Below, in pieces: positions 8,867-12,984 of a DNA stretch of 12,984 nt (the first letter of the stretch is position 1; each line of letters starts with the position of its first letter). The DNA is from UBA3940 sp964506005. Lineage in GTDB: Bacteria; Chloroflexota; Anaerolineae; Aggregatilineales; UBA3940. The translations under genes were made by a program, and so were the position numbers. The notes under the pieces were generated by a model that was given only the letters and a program-made list of their open reading frames with translations, was not told where the DNA came from and made no database searches. The stretch lies in the NCBI GenBank assembly GCA_964506005.1, contig CAZDLX010000099.1, positions 1-12,984 on the forward strand. The letters run 5' to 3'.

Positions 8867-8875
8867 TGGTACAAT
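8867..8875 (+). promoter_or_regulatory. Extended -10 promoter of the transglutaminase gene
   Basis: TGGTACAAT gives an extended -10 (TGn plus TACAAT, 5 of 6). No convincing -35 is seen at the right distance. Immediately downstream, AATCCGGCTTGTGCCGGC matches the equivalent block of the kinase-pair promoter and can fold as CCGGC-TTGT-GCCGG (8876-8889). The leader to the ATG at 8961 would be about 80 bases. Confidence 0.6.
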
Positions 8876-8960
8876 CCGGCTTGTGCCGGCAAACTAGACG
8901 CCTCATTTGGGCTGGAAAAGCTGGCATGAGTACGCCGGGTTGTATTGTCTGAGGAATAGC

Positions 8961-11276
8961 ATGGCTGATCTGCGGCGTCTGTGGGCCACGCTGCGAGCCG
9001 ACCTGCCGAGTCTGGGGCTCATTGCCCTGATTCTGGGCGTCGTCGCCTGGTCGGTGATCTCGGCGGACTGGGTGGAGGGCCTGTCGCTCGTCCTGCCTGT
9101 CATGGCGCTCTCGCTGGTGTCCAGCTACCTGCTGGCCGTCTCCGCCCTGCACGATCTGTACGTGCTGGTGGCGACCGGGGTCTACGGCTGGTTTACCACC
9201 TGGATGCTTGTCGGGCGGCTGCTCCCGGAGGCGCTGCCCGCACGCGAGCGCCTGCTGGAGCTTAACTTCCGGCTCAGCACCTGGGTCGAACGGGCGCTCG
9301 GCGGGGGCTTCAGCCGCGACAACCTGATCTTCCTGCTGCTGGTCGCCATCCTCGCCTGGCTGCTCACCTTCAATGCAGTCTGGAACCTGTTCCGCACGCG
9401 CCGCCTGTGGCTGGCTGTGATCCCGGCGGGCACAGCCCTGCTGATCAACGCCTACCATTACTTCGGGCCGGTGCCTGTCGAGTTGTTCGTGACTGCCTTC
9501 CTGTTCCTCACCTTCCTGCTGGCCGTCAGCACGCACGCGCTGAACCGGGAGGTCGAGTGGCGGCTGGAAGGCGCGAGCTTTGGCCCCGGTATGCGGCTCG
9601 ATCTGGTACGCGGCGGGCTCGCGGCGATTGTCGTGCTGCTGGCGGCTGCGTGGTTCGCGCCTGCTGCCTCGGCGAGCGAGGAGCTCGCCTCGCTGTGGGA
9701 GAACCCCGACAATCCGTGGTCGCAGGTGCAGGACACCTTCCGGCGGCTGTTTAACGCCGTCGAGGGGCCCGCTGCGGCGACGCCGACCTACTACGGCGGC
9801 ACGACGCTGACGATGGGCGGGCCGATCAGCCTGAGCGACTCGCCTGTCATGACGGTCTACGCGCCGGAGGGCTATCGCTATTACTGGCAGTCCAAAGTCT
9901 TCGACAGCTACGAGGAGGGGCAGTGGACGTCTAACCCCGAGGCGCGGGACCAGTCGGACTTCGGTATCCTCGCCAGCGAGCGAGAAGAGGTCTACCGCCT
10001 GCGCCAGAACATCCAGCAGGAGTTCGAGCTGCTGATCCCTGCCACGCGCATTCTGTACGCCGCCCCCCAGCCCTACTCGTTCGCGTCGCTGCCGGTATAC
10101 TACGACGTGATCTACACCACGCCGGGCGAGGACTTCGCGCTCGTCACGGCGGTACACTCGCGCGAGGTGCTCTCCGGCGGCGAGAGCTACGGCGCGACCT
10201 CGTCGGTGAGCTACGCGGACGAGGCCAGCCTGCGTGCCGCGGGCACCGCTTACCCCGGCTGGGTGACGGACACCTATCTCGACCTGCCAGAGAGCGTCAC
10301 GGCCCGCACGCGCCAGCTCGCCGCCGACATCGTCGCGGGGCAGCCTACCGTCTACGACCAGGTGCGCGCCGTCGAAACCTACCTGCGTGAGCGCATAACC
10401 TACAACGAGAACGTGCCGTCGCCGCCCGAAAGTGCCGAGCCGGTTGACTACTTCCTGTTCGAGAGCCGCGAAGGCTACTGCGTGTACTACGCTTCGGCAA
10501 TGGCCGTGATGCTGCGTTCGCAGGGCATCCCGGCGCGGGTCGCGGCGGGCTTCTCGCAGGGCACGCACGACCCCGCCATCGGCGGCTACACCGTGCTCGA
10601 GTCCGACGCCCACACCTGGACGCAGGTGTACTTCCCCGAGTACGGGTGGATCGACTTCGAGCCGACGACCGCCCGCGACCCGATCGTGCGCAACGAGTCG
10701 CTCACGCTCGGCGAGCTGGCCCCGCCTGAGCTAACCCCGCCGCCCGAAGAGCTGCCGCCCGACCCGTTCGCCGACGTCGTGCCCACGCCCGAGGGCATCC
10801 CCGCGCCGCCGGGGCCGCAGCGAGGAGCCGCCGCGGCGGCGGTGATACGCGGCGCGATGGTGCTGCTGCGCTGGGCGCTCGGGCTGGCGGCGGTGGGCGC
10901 GCTGGGGTATGGCGCGTTCTGGATGTGGCGGCGGCGGCACGGCCTGCACCGCCTGAGCGAGGTTTCAGGCAGCTATGCGCGGCTGAACATCTTTGCGCCC
11001 TGGCTCGGCGTGGACCTCTCCCCGAGCGACACGCCGCACGAGCGGGCGAGGGCGTACGGCCAGGCGCTCCCCGAGGCGGCGCGTCCCGTCGCGCGTATCG
11101 TGGACCTCTATGCCGAGGAGCAGTACAGCCCCAACCACATCCCGGAGCGGCAGCACCGCGCCGCACAGCAGGCCCGCGAGGCCTGGCAGAGCGTGCGGCG
11201 GCTGTTCCTGCGGACGAGCCTGATCCGCCGGCTCAAGAGACTCAACCCGTTTAACGGTGAGATCACCATCCGGTGA
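8961..11276 (+). CDS. Membrane-embedded transglutaminase-like protein (TgpA family)
   Basis: This 771-residue polytopic protein has the TgpA layout. A multi-helix N-terminus (about six hydrophobic segments within residues 15-245, DUF3488-like) is followed by a large extracytoplasmic region with a transglutaminase core. A Pro-rich stalk (about 585-625), one more helix (about 632-654) and a soluble tail (DUF4129-like position) complete it. The core has the nucleophile Cys507 in EGYCVYYASAM, His551 in DAHTW, and GWIDFEPT, where the usual triad Asp is Glu567, with Asp565 two residues earlier. Family members act on proteins or peptides in the cell envelope; the exact reaction here is unknown. I chose the ATG at 8961, with GAGGA 5 bases upstream, over an in-frame ATG at 8907 because the extra 18 residues lack family character and a ribosome-binding site. 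The usual MoxR and DUF58 partners are absent from both sides. Confidence 0.9.
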   Translation: MADLRRLWATLRADLPSLGLIALILGVVAWSVISADWVEGLSLVLPVMALSLVSSYLLAVSALHDLYVLVATGVYGWFTTWMLVGRLLPEALPARERLLELNFRLSTWVERALGGGFSRDNLIFLLLVAILAWLLTFNAVWNLFRTRRLWLAVIPAGTALLINAYHYFGPVPVELFVTAFLFLTFLLAVSTHALNREVEWRLEGASFGPGMRLDLVRGGLAAIVVLLAAAWFAPAASASEELASLWENPDNPWSQVQDTFRRLFNAVEGPAAATPTYYGGTTLTMGGPISLSDSPVMTVYAPEGYRYYWQSKVFDSYEEGQWTSNPEARDQSDFGILASEREEVYRLRQNIQQEFELLIPATRILYAAPQPYSFASLPVYYDVIYTTPGEDFALVTAVHSREVLSGGESYGATSSVSYADEASLRAAGTAYPGWVTDTYLDLPESVTARTRQLAADIVAGQPTVYDQVRAVETYLRERITYNENVPSPPESAEPVDYFLFESREGYCVYYASAMAVMLRSQGIPARVAAGFSQGTHDPAIGGYTVLESDAHTWTQVYFPEYGWIDFEPTTARDPIVRNESLTLGELAPPELTPPPEELPPDPFADVVPTPEGIPAPPGPQRGAAAAAVIRGAMVLLRWALGLAAVGALGYGAFWMWRRRHGLHRLSEVSGSYARLNIFAPWLGVDLSPSDTPHERARAYGQALPEAARPVARIVDLYAEEQYSPNHIPERQHRAAQQAREAWQSVRRLFLRTSLIRRLKRLNPFNGEITIR

Positions 11277-11283
11277 GCGGCAC

Positions 11284-11300
11284 ACCGCTCGATGAGCGGT
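11284..11300 (+). terminator. Hairpin just after the transglutaminase stop
   Basis: ACCGCTC-GAT-GAGCGGT forms a 7-bp stem with a 3-base loop, 8 bases after the stop codon. The stem is flanked by GGC and GCC, which could extend it past a bulge. There is no T run after it, so it probably acts as a 3'-end stabiliser or weak pause ahead of the main terminator at 11327. Confidence 0.5.
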
Positions 11301-11326
11301 GCCCTGTGCCACCGGCCCTAACAAAA

Positions 11327-11366
11327 GACCGGCAGAGCTAATCAGCCCTGCCGGTCCGTGTTTTTT
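11327..11366. terminator. Bidirectional rho-independent terminator
   Basis: GACCGGCAG (11327-11335) pairs with CTGCCGGTC (11348-11356) in a 9-bp stem, with an inner GCT/AGC stem inside the loop. On the plus strand CGTG and then six T follow (11361-11366), ending the transglutaminase transcript. On the minus strand TTTTGTT follows the stem, serving the convergent small gene whose stop is 24 bp away. Confidence 0.9.
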
Positions 11367-11380
11367 GAACGGGTTTTCCG

Positions 11381-11701
11381 CTAAACCATCCGCCCTGACC
11401 AGGCATACTTACTCTTGCGCCGGTCCTTCTTCCAGGCGTCGCCGTTGCGCCGCACGGTGATGATGACCGCGCCCTCGCTGTTCGTCAGCACCGAAGTCCC
11501 CACAAGCTGCGCGATGCGCTGGTCGGCCCGGTCTTCGCTTGGCACATCCCGCCAGCGGAGAAAGTAGTAGCGGATGCCGGTGCGGTATTCGAGCGTGCCG
11601 TGCTGCATGATGTACAGCACTTCATCGGGGGTGACGTTCCGCTGCGAGCAGCGGATCTGGGCATGTTCGGAGAGGTCGAGCCGGTTGGCTGCGGCGTCCA
11701 T
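11381..11701 (-). CDS. Small DUF4258-like protein
   Basis: This is a 106-residue protein. The segment LSEHAQIRCSQRNVTPDEVLYIMQHG (about 10-35) has the H-x3-R-x3-R-x(I/V)-x4-V pattern of DUF4258-type proteins, followed by a GIRYYFLRW strand and a GTSVLTN...AVIITV β-hairpin, ending in a basic tail (KKDRRKSK). That order resembles small RelE/ParE-like folds, but no function is established from sequence. The ATG at 11701 is preferred over an in-frame ATG at 11764. It has AAGGAG 6 bases upstream, and the longer form would begin on top of the promoter at 11750-11779. No antitoxin-like partner lies next to it; it stands alone between the terminator and the PhzF gene. The family call is tentative, but the gene itself is well supported by promoter, ribosome-binding site and terminator. 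Confidence 0.75.
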   Translation of the reverse strand: MDAAANRLDLSEHAQIRCSQRNVTPDEVLYIMQHGTLEYRTGIRYYFLRWRDVPSEDRADQRIAQLVGTSVLTNSEGAVIITVRRNGDAWKKDRRKSKYAWSGRMV

Positions 11702-11749
11702 GCTCAGCTCCTTGTCATGGTGGTGACGGTCGTCGAAGCGCTCTATTCC

Positions 11750-11779
11750 ATTATAGGAAAGCAAACTGTGGTATGTAAA
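11750..11779 (-). promoter_or_regulatory. Near-consensus promoter of the DUF4258-like gene
   Basis: On the minus strand TTTACA (11779-11774, 5 of 6) and a perfect TATAAT (11755-11750) are 18 bases apart, in an AT-rich island within GC-rich DNA. The predicted leader to the ATG at 11701 is about 40 bases and carries the AAGGAG site. Confidence 0.8.
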
Positions 11780-11824
11780 CCGTTAAATATGAAAAATACG
11801 GGAATTTCGGTAGGAGGCGTGCGG

Positions 11825-11847
11825 GCGCCCGGCACAGCGCCGGGCGC
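11825..11847 (-). terminator. Hairpin downstream of the PhzF gene
   Basis: GCGCCCGGC and GCCGGGCGC form a 9-bp stem around a 5-base loop, 35 bp beyond the PhzF stop. No T run follows directly, though AT-rich sequence begins about 20 bases later on the minus strand. It is either an imperfect intrinsic terminator or an mRNA 3'-end stabiliser. Confidence 0.55.
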
Positions 11848-11882
11848 TTCGAGACATTATGCGGTCAGGAGCGGACTGGATG

Positions 11883-12806
11883 TTAGCCGAGCAGCAGGTC
11901 GCCCTCGGCGACGATCACGACCTGCCCGCCGACTCGCACCTCGGTGATGCTGCCCTCGGCGATATCCACCTCGACGTCGATCAGGCTGGGCCGGCCGATC
12001 TCGTAGCCCTGCTCGACGACCATGTGCGTCGTCGATAGCTCCGGATCGTAGTCAAACACGCCGTGCGCGAGCAGGTAGGCGCCGAGCGCACCGGCCATGC
12101 TGCCGGTCGCGGGGTCCTCAAACACGCCGAGCAGCGGGTCGAAGTTGCGCACGTGGGCGTGGTGCGCCCGGTCGAGCGTCTCCAGCGTGAAGACCTCCGC
12201 GCCGGTCACGCTCATCTTGCGGCACATCTCGTTGAACGCGCCGATGTCGAGCGACACACGCTGGATGGCGTCGAGCGAAGCCAGCGGGATGATCAGACCG
12301 GGCAGCCCGGTCGAGAAGACCTGAGTGGGCAGATCGGGGTGCAGCGCCTCAACTTCGAGGCCAAGCGCCTTGGCGATTGCGGCGCGGTCCTCCAGCTTTT
12401 CGCCGTGACGGGCCTCGCCCTGAGTCATCACAGCGCGGCTGGCGTTGCCGTCGCCGTCGGCTATCAGGTCCACAGGCAGCGTGCCGACGCCGATCTGCTG
12501 CCAGATGCGTGTCACCGGGCCGCTGATGACGTGCCGCCCCAGCATCGCCAGCACGACGTGCGTCCCGATGGTTGGGTGGCCCGCCATCGGCAGCTCAGCG
12601 GAGGGCGTGAAGAAGCGCACGCGGACGTCGGCCTGCGGATCCGTCGGGGGGAGCACGAAGGTTGTCTCCGAGAGATTCATCTCGCGGGCGATCTTCTGCA
12701 TCTGGTCGTCGCTGAGCCCTTCAGCCTCGGGGAACACCGCGACGGGGTTGCCGCCGAAGATGACGTCGGTAAATACGTCGGCCTGGATGAAGTGGTAGCG
12801 TCTCAA
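11883..12806 (-). CDS. PhzF family isomerase/epimerase-like protein
   Basis: This 307-residue protein of the PhzF/diaminopimelate-epimerase fold has two similar α/β halves. Diagnostic motifs: RYHFIQADVFTD (3-14), GGNPVAVF (18-25), NLSETTF with the presumed catalytic Glu47, MAGHPTIG (74-81), and DPATGSMAGALGAYL (231-245) with Asp231. This is the full family length with a complete set of motifs, so a functional enzyme is likely, but PhzF homologues act on varied and mostly unknown metabolites. No phenazine genes are near, so phz naming is not justified. The start is set at TTG (12806-12804), with GGAGG 6 bases upstream. The family's conserved N-terminus begins right there, whereas the in-frame upstream ATG (12941) would add 45 Arg-rich residues translated from the hairpin repeat. 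It appears monocistronic. Confidence 0.88.
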   Translation of the reverse strand: MRRYHFIQADVFTDVIFGGNPVAVFPEAEGLSDDQMQKIAREMNLSETTFVLPPTDPQADVRVRFFTPSAELPMAGHPTIGTHVVLAMLGRHVISGPVTRIWQQIGVGTLPVDLIADGDGNASRAVMTQGEARHGEKLEDRAAIAKALGLEVEALHPDLPTQVFSTGLPGLIIPLASLDAIQRVSLDIGAFNEMCRKMSVTGAEVFTLETLDRAHHAHVRNFDPLLGVFEDPATGSMAGALGAYLLAHGVFDYDPELSTTHMVVEQGYEIGRPSLIDVEVDIAEGSITEVRVGGQVVIVAEGDLLLG

Positions 12807-12840
12807 GTTGAGCCTCCGGTCTGCTGCCGGCCCGAATTCA

Positions 12841-12849
12841 ATTCTATCA
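12841..12849 (-). promoter_or_regulatory. Extended -10 element upstream of the PhzF gene
   Basis: On the minus strand TGATAGAAT provides TGn plus TAGAAT (5 of 6), about 35 bases before the TTG start. The -35 is poor (TTTCAT-like). A second candidate, TATAAT at 12891-12886, lies further upstream at the edge of the repeat without a clear -35. Which one is used cannot be told. Confidence 0.5.
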
Positions 12850-12893
12850 CGCTCGCGCCCGCGAATGAAATGCGGAGTCTTTCCTATTATAAG

Positions 12894-12953
12894 AGAGACC
12901 TCACCCCGCGCGAAGCCTCGCGCCGCCCCTCTCCGTGCCACGGAGAGGGGCAG
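12894..12953. repeat. Intergenic hairpin repeat (copy B)
   Basis: The element starts AGAGACCTCACCCC, then hairpin GCGCGA-AGCC-TCGCGC (12908-12923), then a strong hairpin with 12-base arms CCCCTCTCCGTG/CACGGAGAGGGG (12926-12950), ending in CAG. It has the same order of blocks as copy A read on its minus strand (1620-1559). It lies upstream of the PhzF gene and may provide or flank one of its -10 candidates. The remaining 31 bases to the window end contain nothing recognisable. Confidence 0.75.
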
Positions 12954-12984
12954 ACTGACAGATCGGATGGTTGGGCTGCCATCG

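Noticed and set aside
8280..10613. A 777-codon open frame on the minus strand spanning the end of kinase 2 and the first part of the transglutaminase gene
   Set aside because: Its translation is rich in Arg, Gln, His and Val without domain character, and it lies wholly opposite two well-supported genes across their promoter. It is a typical antisense shadow in GC-rich DNA.

Overview
The window looks like chromosomal DNA of a GC-rich bacterium, most plausibly a Chloroflexota member (Anaerolineae-like). This is inferred from gene style, not from a marker gene. The clues are two Ser/Thr kinases with extracellular TolB/PD40 propellers, long Thr/Ala/Pro linkers of the TAT-x-TA-x-ATAT kind, a TgpA-like transglutaminase, and dispersed GC-rich intergenic hairpin repeats. 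No rRNA, tRNA, transposase, phage gene or CRISPR array was seen.

Left arm (1-3966, all minus strand, transcribed leftward). A good promoter at 4020-4048 precedes an anchored surface protein with two Ca-binding-type Ig/cadherin-like repeats (3966-2917). It is followed 29 bp later by an M42 metallo-aminopeptidase (2887-1829), then 12 bp later by a 65-residue two-helix membrane protein (1816-1619). A hairpin-rich intergenic repeat follows (about 1504-1620), then a second M42 peptidase (1439-405) and a third, cut by the window edge (352-1). The spacing and shared strand suggest one operon, or two read in series. Three M42 paralogues side by side suggest a TET-type peptide-degrading system.

Divergent intergenic region (3967-4333). 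It holds the two diverging promoters, a G-quadruplex-type run, and a cluster of four short hairpins resembling a REP-type element.

Right arm (4334-11276, plus strand). Two consecutive genes (37 bp apart) encode receptor-like kinases with the layout cytoplasmic kinase, one membrane helix, extracellular six-bladed PD40 propeller. After a new promoter comes a 771-residue polytopic transglutaminase of the TgpA family. The promoters of kinase 1 and the transglutaminase share an 18-base block just downstream of the -10 box, hinting at co-regulation. A working model is two extracellular-sensing kinases next to an enzyme that processes envelope proteins; this is inference.

Right edge (11277-12984). 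A strong bidirectional terminator separates the transglutaminase from a convergent small DUF4258-like gene (11701-11381) with its own near-consensus promoter. Further right, also on minus, is a PhzF-family isomerase (12806-11883) that appears to start at TTG. A second copy of the hairpin repeat found in the left operon lies upstream of it. Its stems differ in sequence from the first copy but still pair.
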